Assembly: GCF_900095225.1 (NCBI RefSeq)
Contig: NZ_LT607418.1
Coordinates: 254,570 to 318,569, forward strand
Direction: 5' to 3'
From: Pseudomonas sp. UMAB-08
GTDB taxonomy: Bacteria > Pseudomonadota > Gammaproteobacteria > Pseudomonadales > Pseudomonadaceae
Length of the DNA stretch: 64,000 bases
Part shown: piece by piece, positions 28,407 through 37,876 of the stretch
How positions within the stretch are numbered: the first letter of the stretch is position 1
Layout of the letters: the number at the start of each line of letters is the position of its first letter
Translations under genes and position numbers: made by a program
Notes under the pieces: model-generated
Told to the model about the DNA's origin: nothing
The model's input: the letters and a program-made list of their open reading frames with translations, nothing else
The model's database searches: none

Positions 28407-29516
28407 TTAGCATGGAAATTGGTGTTCGGATTCGCCATGGGCGGCAATTTCTTGCAGCGAGAGACACTCCTGATCCAAGCCGCATTTGGCGCACAGTTCC
28501 GCAAGTTGCCGGATCTCTGGCAGGTCCGCAAACTCATCGGCGCTTAAAGGAGCCTGTCCCTCCTTACCAGTGATCTGATGATACTCATGTCCTTTGCCTG
28601 CCTGAAGGAGGGAGTGCAGTGGCCCGTAAAGAGGACTAAGAACAAGCTGCGGAATGCGCTTAAGCAGACTCCGGTATATCCGAAACGCTTCCAGGTCGAA
28701 ATCGCCCCAGAACTCGATCCTAGGATGAGTGAGCAACTCACTCATCTCTGCTACTTCGGAATTTCTCCGCAATTGGATCAGGGCTGACCAATTTCCTGTA
28801 AGCAGGTTCTGCAACTGCTTGCCATAGGCATCACCGCTCTTGGACAGCCCATAGCCAAAAGTGGCAATCAATGCGTGACGCCTCGCCAGGCCCGCCTCAA
28901 TGGCGCGCTCAAATGCCCAAGGATTCTCAATCAGCACGACTCGCTCTGGCATCGCGGGACCAGCAGTCACCACATATGGAATGCGATCCGGTTGGGCGAA
29001 CAACGAGGGACAGAACTGTCGCAACGTAGCTGCCGGAAGTTTGCCGATGACTTTTGATGACCCAAGTAGGTGCTTCGAGCTAATGACAAACATCGACTCT
29101 GTTGAGGGTTGGTTAAGCTCGTTTCGCAAGTGGCCAAGTCCAGCCGCCAAACGTTCCAACATCTCTGGAGACAATCCATCAGTCACCAAATGTATTGTCT
29201 CGAGCAGAGCCTTGGCCCCCTCATCCAAGGCACAGCGCTGTAACGCCGAGCGCCAAGCTAATAGCGATGCTGGTTCAGCTTCCGCTGGCTTCGGAGTCAG
29301 GATACTGACCTGGCCGAGCGGAATTCCGTTGGATGCCACGTTTCCCAACCACCCCTGCTCCTTGAGACGAATAAATCCACGCCGGACGTCGTCGGGGTGA
29401 ATTCCCAGGTCTTTACCAAGCTTTTCCAGTAACCCAGTTGGCCTCAGAAAAGAACCTTTCCCAAGTCGTTTCCAGATTGCATCTTGTAGCTCCGGCAACC
29501 GGTCATCAATGCTCAC
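28407..29516 (-). CDS. jetD: Wadjet-like JetD: Toprim-fold nuclease subunit
   Basis: A 369-residue protein ending in a DUF2220-like Toprim region. The Toprim acids are seen as VVLIENPWAFE (glutamate 197) and EFWGDFDLEAFRIYRSLL (aspartates 272 and 274), followed by CLSLQEIAA near the end. The N-terminal 60 residues form a winged-helix-like region (GIHPDDVRRGFIRLKEQGWLG). In Wadjet systems JetD cuts plasmid DNA once the SMC-like motor has bent it. The start is a GTG whose first bases overlap the stop of the ATPase gene (GTGA), so the two are coupled. Last gene of the four-gene operon. Confidence 0.75.
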   Translation of the reverse strand: MSIDDRLPELQDAIWKRLGKGSFLRPTGLLEKLGKDLGIHPDDVRRGFIRLKEQGWLGNVASNGIPLGQVSILTPKPAEAEPASLLAWRSALQRCALDEGAKALLETIHLVTDGLSPEMLERLAAGLGHLRNELNQPSTESMFVISSKHLLGSSKVIGKLPAATLRQFCPSLFAQPDRIPYVVTAGPAMPERVVLIENPWAFERAIEAGLARRHALIATFGYGLSKSGDAYGKQLQNLLTGNWSALIQLRRNSEVAEMSELLTHPRIEFWGDFDLEAFRIYRSLLKRIPQLVLSPLYGPLHSLLQAGKGHEYHQITGKEGQAPLSADEFADLPEIRQLAELCAKCGLDQECLSLQEIAAHGESEHQFPC

Positions 29517-32500
29517 CGACTATCCTCCGTTGAGGCTGGTCGTAACACCCGTATGGCTTGGAAGGTAGCAAGGCTGTTCTGACCTAAAGCATCTGTTTCT
29601 CCTATTTCATTCAGGTGAGACCAGGCGCGCATGTAATGCCCCTGCATCTCTCTCGCTACAACCAGGGCCGGGAACCGGTTGAAGTCATTCTGGTAGGCCG
29701 GATCGTGGACAGTGACAATCAGTTGGAAGCGGCCCGTCGTATCCTCGATCCCCTTCAAGGTTTCGGCGATCAAGTTTTTCGAAGACAGGTGCGAGAAGGC
29801 ACCGTCCAGAATGGTGAAGCCTGTGGACCTATCGCGCATCCGCTTACGTTGTGCACGCCCAACGGTTTGTCGACGGATTTCTCGCTCACTGATGAACTCA
29901 GAAAGCCGCAAGATCCACAGGAAGGTGATTGCGATGCCCTGGCCGGAGCTTGCCATGTTGCGTTCCATCTCGAGAGTTACCGCACTCATCGCGGGCAGAA
30001 CGAGATAGATGCGCGGGCTGACGATGACTTTCCGATAGAAGTTCTCGCGGATATTGTCTCTCAACGAGCGCTTCAGGGTATCCCTTACGAAGGACTCCTT
30101 AGCCTGATCATTTGCCTCGTAATCCTCTACATCCTGGATGATCGATTCGATCAACGCCTGGATTCCCTCTGAATCGATAACCTTTGCCTCGATGATGAAC
30201 CCAGCCCGAAGGACAGTCTTGGAGACTGGGTCCACCTTGGGGGAGAAGATACTTCGCAATGTCTTAAGGTTGTCGGGCAGGCGTAGCGTGAAGTTTGTAA
30301 GCCAGCTGCTGAGTCCAGCACGCTCCTCAGTAAGGTGATTATCAGCAATCGTGTTGACCTTCAGGTTCTCAGTGTAAGACACCTGGGTCGCTTGTAGCAT
30401 CGCAGTGACTAACGATGGATTTTGTCGCGCTTGCCGTAGCTGCGTGCGTGCCACCTCAGGCAACTTGAGGTAAGAGTCGCCCAGCGCCTTGTCGATAAGC
30501 TTAATGAAATTCTCCGTATGACGCTGGAGATTCTGGTCAGCATCTTTGTAGCGTTGCTGCAACTGCTCAGCCTCCTCCGACGTTAGTCTTTCACAGGCTT
30601 GATCCATGCTGCGCGCGAGGTCCATGAGCAAGAAATCGCCCTTAGGATGAAACGCCTGATAAAGCTCGTGGCTGCGGAGCTGTTCGGGGCTCAGAGCGAT
30701 GGCGTCAGGTATCACTTTCTTGCGCTCTAGGTAGCTACGTCGCACTCGTATAATTGACTCGTCAATGATCTGAGCAGCTCTTCGAAGCGGATCCTGGGCC
30801 TGCCGTAGTTGTTCATGCGTTGTCAGATTGGTCTTAAGCACCTCGGCAATGTCTAGCCGGCGCTTTTCTCCCTGCCCCAATTCCGTCTGAATTGACGTCA
30901 GGCGAGCGCTTCCTCCGCTTTCCACAAACTGCGTCACGCCCTGAAAATCGAACGCAGCTCTGTGCTGAGCATGGTCTCGCGCACGCTCAAGGTGGACGCT
31001 TGTATCGTCAGCCCTACTCATGAAGTCGGGCCCATATTCCGTGTGATCTGCGAAGGCTTGGAGACCTCTGAGGTCATCAATCTGGTGGTACTGTGAATAA
31101 GCTTGGAGAAGTCTTTCCCGGCATTTTTTGCCCAGTTGTTCCAGCTCCTGGAGCAATGTCTGGTTGGTAGCGAGATCGTCAGAGAGGTCGCCTTGCTTGG
31201 TATCCGCCGCTTCAATCGCAAGACTCAACTCATCAATCGATCTGCCCTGCAGCTCCTGCTCTACAGCACACATGGCTCGAATGGACGTAAGTGCATCGAA
31301 CGAAGCTCGCGCCTCAAGCAGAGGCATCCTTTGGCCAAGATCAATGTTCAGCGACACCAATGCGGCATGTCGCTCAGGAACTCCGCTTTCGATGGCCGCG
31401 GCTGCCTCGCGTGCGAAGGACTCAATCGATGAAGACTGGTTCAACTCCTCGATCGATTGGAAAATTTCCTGGAGCTTTGCCTCCTGGACGGCCTGCTCTT
31501 CCTCAACCTTGGACCGTGCTTCCAAAACGATCTGCCAGGAGGCGTGAGAAGCAAGTCCAAGCAAGTCCTGAAGGCTTGCCATGGCGCGAATAGAAGACCT
31601 AGCTTCATCCGACACCCTATCTTCAAAACCGGGCAATGCAGAGCGAAGACGGGCAATGGATCCGCACAGCTGTTCTGCCTGAGACGGTTTGCCTTCACCA
31701 ATGGCTTTCGCAGCGATGGCCGCATTAGCTTCCTGGTCCACATCTCGCTCAAGCTCGGCAAGAATAGTTTGCGCCTCACTGATACAGGATTGAAGCTCCT
31801 GGATACGGCTATCCAATTCAGCCATGGAGTGCAGAATGGAATCCCAGCTAGCGCCGGACTCCAGGCCTAATACTTCGGTGACAACAATCCGAGACTCAAT
31901 CGTTCGCTGAGCATCATCAGAGGCACGAATCGCAAGTGCTGGGAGGGCCTCGTCGATCCGCTGGATCTGGGCTTTGAGCTCACTTCCGCGATCAGGGATC
32001 CCGCGCTCAATCGCGTCCTGGGCCCGCGCAGCAATACGAGCAAATGGCTCCTGCGCCACGAACCGCTCGTAGCTTGTCTTCAGGTCGCCAATATGGCTCA
32101 GCAGCTCACTGAGCAAAGAATTAAGCCGAGCGCGCTCTTGCAGAAGAAGATTAGGGTCTAGCAGACAAGCTACCGGCCAGGTCTTCACTCCTACTAGCCA
32201 GCTATCAGCCACTCCATCTCGATAAGAAATTGATCCGCTGCGACAAAACTCGGCCAGCGGACCGGCAACCAATACGGGCACGTCAATATCGGCTGCAGCC
32301 AATCGCACAGCGACCTCGGCAGCAGCTTCAACGTTGGACAGCACGGGAGCAAATATCAGAGCAGAGAACAGCGATAGAACCACTTCCCTGCGAGCTTCAT
32401 TGAGCTCTAGAGACTCGATAAAAGCGTAAAGTGGTTGAGCCGCAGTCCCCGCTATTTCCGTCGCCGCACGTGCCGTTGCATTCGGTACTACAGGCTCTTT

Positions 32501-35284
32501 ATCGAGGATTCGGCGCCGCTCAGCGACGCGCTCATATTCTCCGCGCTTCTCGGCCAGAGCATGCTCAACGTCAGAACGAGATGCACGCCATTGTTCAAGC
32601 CAGAGACCGGGCTCCACCTCAGCAACCTCGGTCCTAAACGCATCGACAGCATCAAGCTCTGCCTGGATGTGAGTCAGGGCTTTGGCAAAATCAATTCGCC
32701 GCTGTCTTGCTGACTCCAACTGTGCTACGACCTTGCCCGCTAGGCCGTACGGATCCTCATTCAAGAACCAAGTGTCATATCCTTCAGCTTGAGCCCTCTG
32801 CTCCAAAACGACCTGGTGCTGAGCAAGTGACGATTCCAATCGCGGCCTGTTTGCAGAAATCTGCTCGGCCGCATGAGCCGACTTCTGGTCTCGGTCTGCC
32901 AGCCACTCACTAGGATGCATGTTGGGGAAGCGATGCTGAAACTGCTCAATCGCCGCCAAGTCAGGCTGAATGGAGCGCAGGGCAGACTCATCTTGGTCGA
33001 GCGACGCTTGCGCTCTTTGGAGCTCGTTCAGAACGTTCGCTTCCAACCCGTCAGTCGAGGATCCCGAGAAGCGCAGCTCAAATGGAATGGCTGTCTGCCA
33101 ATGCTTGTCGGCGCGCTGCAGCAACTCCTGCGAACGTCCCAATGCCATGCGAGTGGCTGCATTTTGGTTTATCAATTCCTTTCGCGCATCTTCTCGCGCA
33201 CGGAGCCACTGAGCCGGGTCACTGTTTGGATACGCTTGATTGAATACATTGAGCGCTTTGACTGCTCCAAAGAGTGCTCCCATATCTTCAGAGCAACGCT
33301 TGTGCTTCGCTTTGGCATCATCTAGCTGGCTGCGAACTAGTTGCTCCAACCCGTCCGAAGGTTCACCCGCAAACATCTCCTTGAACTTGTAGGTGCCAGG
33401 GAGATGGTGGAGCACCTTGGAATGACTTTGGCGAAGTTGCTCTACGGTGGATCTAGCCTGTTCGTGTTCCCGAGACAATCCCGAGACCAAGTCCTTCTGG
33501 GTAGCATGGCGGCCTTCCGCGTCTTTCGACTGTTGCTCTGCCACGGTCTTCTCTTGCTCCAGGTCTTCCGCCAGCGCTCCTGGAGAGGTGCCGTCACCGT
33601 ATTCGGCCTGGAATGCTTGCCACTGCAAAAAAACTAATCGACGTTCGGACGTGATCTTGTTGTGGTCATCGACCCCCTGGTTGGCGCTCGCGGCTTCAGA
33701 CGCGACAGCTGCTGCAGTGTTTGTTGGGTCAGCTAGCTCTTGTTCACTGAAGTAGCCACTTTTCTGAAGCGCCTCCCAAGCCATGCCGCCGCTCTTAAGG
33801 CCTTCTTCCTCTTGCCTCAGTTCGGAAGCTTTTTCATCAAGCGATGCGCTCTCCGTTTCCAAAACGCGGCTCTGCGCCGCGATAGCAGCTAGTTGAAGAT
33901 TAGCCTTTCGGATCTCGCGACGAGCCGGATTGGTATCTGCCTGATCCTTCGCCCAAGCAAAAGCCGCTTTCAACTGCGAAACAACGGCTTCGCTGTCCTC
34001 TCCCGACCAATTTTTCATCGCGTCGAAGCAGACAGTCAGAGCATCCTGCAGATTGTAAAGCTTGGCTGAATGCCCCCCGCGATCAGGCGTTCGACGAGCA
34101 AGGTCACAATATAAATCAATGACTTGCGATTTCTGGACGCTAGTGATGTCGGTGCGTGCAACCAAGGCCCTCATTGCTCGCTGATTAATAGTTTTCACAG
34201 ACTCATTCAGCAGGAATGCGAGCCCCTGATCGGTGATCCACCATTCGCTACGCTGGAGAAGCATGTAGAGATACAGATCGGGATCATCTGCAGAAGGAAC
34301 CCTGGGTGAACCTGCGATCGGATTCGTGACGACGGCGTCCTCAAGAACGCAAAGCTCCTCAATCAATGGCTGCCGTGTGGCATGTAGATCGGCTTGTGCC
34401 GCTTCAATCTGCTGCACTTCAGCGTCGAGTTCACTCAAGCACTCAAGAACACGATTAGCCTCTCCCAGCTCGCGCGCTGTCTCCCGAGTTCGCTTGCGCG
34501 CCCGCACCACGCTACTGGCCTTTTCATGGATAGTGTCTTCGATGCCACGTTCATCTTCCTCGCTGTAACTCCCCATCACATCTGCGAGTAGCTCAGGGGC
34601 GAGGTGCTTGTAGAACAGTTCAGCGCTGTAGTTGCCGGTCTTGGAGGCGACATCAAAGTACGTGCTTGCCCCCTCTGCAGCATTCGCCAACTGATATGCG
34701 TATTGCTGCTGAATTGCCGCCGAATCGAAGTGCTCCGCGATGAAGCGCCGCCACTCTTCGTCCTGCCGCTCCTTCTGGTTGGATGGAAACAGACCTGGGC
34801 GCTTCCTCAGACAATCTAAAAATTCCTCACGAGAGAACAGGTCGATGACCGGCCCTACCTGCACTCCCAGAGGGCAGTCATCTAGCGTCCCTCGATAGGC
34901 GTAGAAGTCGAATGCCCGGTTTTCCCTCGCGTTGCCATAGATACCGAACACCATTCTTTCGCCATCGCTGGGTCCAACAAGCCCCAGCAGCAGGTCTTCG
35001 TGGTCCGGATTGCGGTGAGTGATCTCGACGCGCAGATGCGTGAATGAACCTGTAAACTCCGGCGCGCCGTGTGTTCGCATAAGTTGATTCAGTTTTTTTG
35101 TTTTCCCCGCCAGCATCGCCAGGAGCATCAACATCATCGTGCTTTTGCCGCGCCCGTTCGGAATGTTGAGCGCCGCATGGAAGCCACCCAGCAGAAAGCG
35201 ATTGCAGGGCCAGTCGGGCATCCAAGGAGATTTTCGTCGATGATTCAGGAAGTTTGAGACCTCAAATGCGTGAATCAGGGGCAT
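29513..35284 (-). CDS. jetC: Wadjet-like JetC: giant SMC/MukB-type ATPase (1923 aa)
   Basis: A 1923-residue coiled-coil ATPase. Walker A is PNGRGKST at residues 42-49; the ABC signature is ASSGQGIAIT near 1778-1787; Walker B is FTILDGAFSHLS with aspartate 1827; the switch histidine is in LIVTVHDP near 1861. Between them are about 1700 residues of charged, heptad-like sequence with many W-L-x-D/R repeats (QWLRARED, EWLADRDQK). The residue after the Walker B aspartate is glycine where SMC proteins carry the catalytic glutamate. JetC proteins are normally about 1100 residues, so this one is far larger. Overlaps both neighbours. Confidence 0.75.
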   Translation of the reverse strand: MPLIHAFEVSNFLNHRRKSPWMPDWPCNRFLLGGFHAALNIPNGRGKSTMMLMLLAMLAGKTKKLNQLMRTHGAPEFTGSFTHLRVEITHRNPDHEDLLLGLVGPSDGERMVFGIYGNARENRAFDFYAYRGTLDDCPLGVQVGPVIDLFSREEFLDCLRKRPGLFPSNQKERQDEEWRRFIAEHFDSAAIQQQYAYQLANAAEGASTYFDVASKTGNYSAELFYKHLAPELLADVMGSYSEEDERGIEDTIHEKASSVVRARKRTRETARELGEANRVLECLSELDAEVQQIEAAQADLHATRQPLIEELCVLEDAVVTNPIAGSPRVPSADDPDLYLYMLLQRSEWWITDQGLAFLLNESVKTINQRAMRALVARTDITSVQKSQVIDLYCDLARRTPDRGGHSAKLYNLQDALTVCFDAMKNWSGEDSEAVVSQLKAAFAWAKDQADTNPARREIRKANLQLAAIAAQSRVLETESASLDEKASELRQEEEGLKSGGMAWEALQKSGYFSEQELADPTNTAAAVASEAASANQGVDDHNKITSERRLVFLQWQAFQAEYGDGTSPGALAEDLEQEKTVAEQQSKDAEGRHATQKDLVSGLSREHEQARSTVEQLRQSHSKVLHHLPGTYKFKEMFAGEPSDGLEQLVRSQLDDAKAKHKRCSEDMGALFGAVKALNVFNQAYPNSDPAQWLRAREDARKELINQNAATRMALGRSQELLQRADKHWQTAIPFELRFSGSSTDGLEANVLNELQRAQASLDQDESALRSIQPDLAAIEQFQHRFPNMHPSEWLADRDQKSAHAAEQISANRPRLESSLAQHQVVLEQRAQAEGYDTWFLNEDPYGLAGKVVAQLESARQRRIDFAKALTHIQAELDAVDAFRTEVAEVEPGLWLEQWRASRSDVEHALAEKRGEYERVAERRRILDKEPVVPNATARAATEIAGTAAQPLYAFIESLELNEARREVVLSLFSALIFAPVLSNVEAAAEVAVRLAAADIDVPVLVAGPLAEFCRSGSISYRDGVADSWLVGVKTWPVACLLDPNLLLQERARLNSLLSELLSHIGDLKTSYERFVAQEPFARIAARAQDAIERGIPDRGSELKAQIQRIDEALPALAIRASDDAQRTIESRIVVTEVLGLESGASWDSILHSMAELDSRIQELQSCISEAQTILAELERDVDQEANAAIAAKAIGEGKPSQAEQLCGSIARLRSALPGFEDRVSDEARSSIRAMASLQDLLGLASHASWQIVLEARSKVEEEQAVQEAKLQEIFQSIEELNQSSSIESFAREAAAAIESGVPERHAALVSLNIDLGQRMPLLEARASFDALTSIRAMCAVEQELQGRSIDELSLAIEAADTKQGDLSDDLATNQTLLQELEQLGKKCRERLLQAYSQYHQIDDLRGLQAFADHTEYGPDFMSRADDTSVHLERARDHAQHRAAFDFQGVTQFVESGGSARLTSIQTELGQGEKRRLDIAEVLKTNLTTHEQLRQAQDPLRRAAQIIDESIIRVRRSYLERKKVIPDAIALSPEQLRSHELYQAFHPKGDFLLMDLARSMDQACERLTSEEAEQLQQRYKDADQNLQRHTENFIKLIDKALGDSYLKLPEVARTQLRQARQNPSLVTAMLQATQVSYTENLKVNTIADNHLTEERAGLSSWLTNFTLRLPDNLKTLRSIFSPKVDPVSKTVLRAGFIIEAKVIDSEGIQALIESIIQDVEDYEANDQAKESFVRDTLKRSLRDNIRENFYRKVIVSPRIYLVLPAMSAVTLEMERNMASSGQGIAITFLWILRLSEFISEREIRRQTVGRAQRKRMRDRSTGFTILDGAFSHLSSKNLIAETLKGIEDTTGRFQLIVTVHDPAYQNDFNRFPALVVAREMQGHYMRAWSHLNEIGETDALGQNSLATFQAIRVLRPASTEDSR

Positions 35285-36110
35285 CTTCCTCTCCTATAGA
35301 AAACTCTTCGTAGCCGTTGATGAGCGATTGGGAGCGAAGCAAAAGCGCTTGATCGGTCGCGGGCATCAAGTAGCGCAACGAGCGGTCAGCGATACCAGAC
35401 ATATCCACGGCAGCCACCAGTGTCTGACGCCAGATTCCTTCCTGGTCAGTCGGCTCGATCATTCGGTACTGCTTCATGAGCTTGAAGAACCGGCGAGCGA
35501 TCTGAGGGATGCTCTCTCGCTTTTGCCAATAGTCGTCCCAAAGAAGCCCAGCCTCGCCTTCAGGGCGACCTGCGTTTCCCATCGTCTCTACATCGGTCTT
35601 CAGTTGAGTGATGAAGTCTATCTCCTTCACCATGGCGTTGCGCCAGTTGTAGAGGTTGCCTACCGGCCGATCAATTCGATCGTAAAAGAAGTACTGGAGG
35701 GTCAACCAAAGCCTCGCAATCCAAAACACCGAGGATGTTTTGTTCAACTCCACCGCTTCGTCATCAGCGCTGCGCTCTCGACGCCGGTCGCGGAAATCCG
35801 AAAAGAATGCCCGGACGTCCACGTAGGAGGGAGCCTCCTCACCGAACCGACGGCACAGGATGTAGTAGACAATCGGGCGCCCACTCTGGTCCGGAATAGC
35901 GAGGTCTGCGATGCCATCAAGAATCCGCAACCCAAGACCTTGCCCGGAGAGAAATTCATCGAAGTCATCAAGTACCGTCTGCCCACAGTCGTACAAGATT
36001 CGAGCTGTTCGTATTTCTTCGGGAAACGCCGAGCGCCCTATTGGACGGGTGGAGAGTTCCCGGTGTTTAAGTAGCATCGAGAAAACGAAGCCTTGCTCAG
36101 CTGGGGACAT
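35262..36110 (-). CDS. jetB: Wadjet-like JetB: MksE/MukE-type subunit
   Basis: A 282-residue protein at the JetB place of the operon, with length and helix/winged-helix composition fitting MksE-type accessory subunits (VETMGNAGRPEGEAGLLWDDYWQKRESIPQIARRFFKLMKQYRMIEPT). GGAGGAAG lies 8 bases before the ATG at 36110. The gene overlaps the kleisin-like gene by 14 bases and the ATPase gene by 23. In Wadjet, JetB bridges the kleisin and the motor. The assignment depends mainly on operon order; the sequence alone is only weakly diagnostic to me. Confidence 0.65.
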   Translation of the reverse strand: MSPAEQGFVFSMLLKHRELSTRPIGRSAFPEEIRTARILYDCGQTVLDDFDEFLSGQGLGLRILDGIADLAIPDQSGRPIVYYILCRRFGEEAPSYVDVRAFFSDFRDRRRERSADDEAVELNKTSSVFWIARLWLTLQYFFYDRIDRPVGNLYNWRNAMVKEIDFITQLKTDVETMGNAGRPEGEAGLLWDDYWQKRESIPQIARRFFKLMKQYRMIEPTDQEGIWRQTLVAAVDMSGIADRSLRYLMPATDQALLLRSQSLINGYEEFSIGEEDAPDSRI

Positions 36111-37563
36111 CAGCTACTTCCTCCAGGGACAGAATCGGATTATTGGTAACCAGCACGGAGTTTTCTGATGAAACCTCAATAAGGTCGTCCTGATGCACCA
36201 CTCGGATGCTCTGGTTACCCACCTCGAAGACCTCAGGGTAGGAGTAAATACCTGTGAAGTCGGCTAGCCCCTCCCCCCCTTCGTAGACCAACCCGTCAAG
36301 ACTCATCAGCTCTTCGAGTAGCTTGGGGCCAACCTTCAACGAATCAATTATCAGCTCAGCATTGCGCAGCAGGAATTCATGCACCTGTTCAACACGATCA
36401 TCCACCTGATCGGTCTGGCGGAACGAGAGCTTGGGCGGAGCAGGTAGACTTTGGGCATGGAGCCTCGATAGGCTGATCTCGCCAGCGATGAGATCGGGGC
36501 TAAAGAAGGCCAGGTCGGGGGACCAGGGGACAAAATCGGTCGTTGCAGATTCAAGTTGCTCAAGGAACCCATCTGGTCGCGAATGAAGCGAGTGGACCAG
36601 CTCCAAAAAACCTACCGATGGGCTTCGAACTGTTTGCGCCTTCTGCGCATCGGTCAGAAAGCGCACGAATTTCCTGGAAAGACTCTCCGTCACCTGAAGA
36701 ACGTTTTCCATCTCCGCCTGGAGATTGCTCAGCTCATACGAAATGTTGTTCGAGACTTTCCATAGATCGAAGGCGCTTACTACAGGTGGCGAGAAGAGGT
36801 GTTGCATCGCCTTATGCACTAGGTCTGCAGCATCCCGAAGTGCACTGCTGATGGTGACGCCCTCGCGAATCAAGCCATCGCGTAGATCGGTATAAGCTGG
36901 TCGCTCCGAAACATCCGAAATTTGACGGGCTTTGGCCGCAAGATCTCGGAGCATCTCCCGGCAGAAGCGCGGGATATCCCCAAACTGCCGCCGCTCGAGA
37001 GCGGCTAGCAGACGCTGCGCATCTAGATCGCTGTACAACCAGCTGTCCTTTAGCTCAGCCACACGGATGAACAGTCTCGCGTTATCGGTAAGACCAACCT
37101 GTCTCAAGCTGCTATCAAAGATCAGAAGCGGCGTCGTATCGCTGGTGCGAGCGTAGGCAATGCCCTCTGTGGTCTGGACGCCGTAACGAATTTCTCGTGG
37201 ACGGGAAAGCGACAGGATGCAGTGTTCCAACGCTGCCTCATCGAAGGCTTGCACGTCTTCGCTAAGGATCTGCTGTAGGAGTTTGATCGAGACCAGAGTC
37301 TGACCTTGCTCCAGCTCCCAGCGACCAAGCGCAGCGATCAACGAGATTGCGAGATGAAGGTTGCCTGCTGCGGACTCAGGAACCTCAGGGATCGAAATAC
37401 TCCCACCACTACTGCGGGTTTGGTGGAAATCGATAAGCCGAGAAACGGCCGCAACCAGTCTCACCTCTGCTGGCAGTTCAGATGACACCTCGGGCGACGA
37501 GCCAAGTTGGCTCAAAGAGAGATTTTGTGCCATCACCGGCACGTCGTCCTGAAACAGATCCAT
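36097..37563 (-). CDS. jetA: Wadjet-like JetA: kleisin (MksF-like) subunit
   Basis: A 488-residue protein, the usual size of JetA. The N-terminal third has winged-helix-like segments (LLQQILSEDVQAFDEAALEHCI, SRPREIRYGVQTTEGIAYAR) and the middle a long helical stretch (WKVSNNISYELSNLQAEMENVLQVTESLSRKFVRFLTDAQ) like the coiled-coil parts of MukF/MksF. GGAGGG precedes the ATG by 8 bases. It is the first gene of the operon, and its promoter must lie in the 105 bases before the IS21 end at 37669. A JetA role is inferred from size, order and helix pattern. Confidence 0.65.
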   Translation of the reverse strand: MDLFQDDVPVMAQNLSLSQLGSSPEVSSELPAEVRLVAAVSRLIDFHQTRSSGGSISIPEVPESAAGNLHLAISLIAALGRWELEQGQTLVSIKLLQQILSEDVQAFDEAALEHCILSLSRPREIRYGVQTTEGIAYARTSDTTPLLIFDSSLRQVGLTDNARLFIRVAELKDSWLYSDLDAQRLLAALERRQFGDIPRFCREMLRDLAAKARQISDVSERPAYTDLRDGLIREGVTISSALRDAADLVHKAMQHLFSPPVVSAFDLWKVSNNISYELSNLQAEMENVLQVTESLSRKFVRFLTDAQKAQTVRSPSVGFLELVHSLHSRPDGFLEQLESATTDFVPWSPDLAFFSPDLIAGEISLSRLHAQSLPAPPKLSFRQTDQVDDRVEQVHEFLLRNAELIIDSLKVGPKLLEELMSLDGLVYEGGEGLADFTGIYSYPEVFEVGNQSIRVVHQDDLIEVSSENSVLVTNNPILSLEEVADVPS

Positions 37564-37876
37564 TGTTTACACCCTCCGATGCCTCTACCCAGAAGGGTCC
37601 GGCCAGGTTCGCCCTCCGCTACCTCATATGCATCCATCGCGCTGAAATGTCAAAGATAAACTGCTTGCTGCGTATTTCGGCCCACCGTGACCGCCCGTTT
37701 CGGTACATCGTGACCGCTCATTTCGCTAACAACGTGACCGATTTTCCGCCTGTTCCGAAACAGCCGGTCACGCCCTTACCGAAATGACCGGTCACGTTGT
37801 TAGCGAAATACCCTCCACTGCGTTGCGCATGACCTGACCCGCCGCCACCCTCCGTCCCATTTCGGGGAATCGAAGG

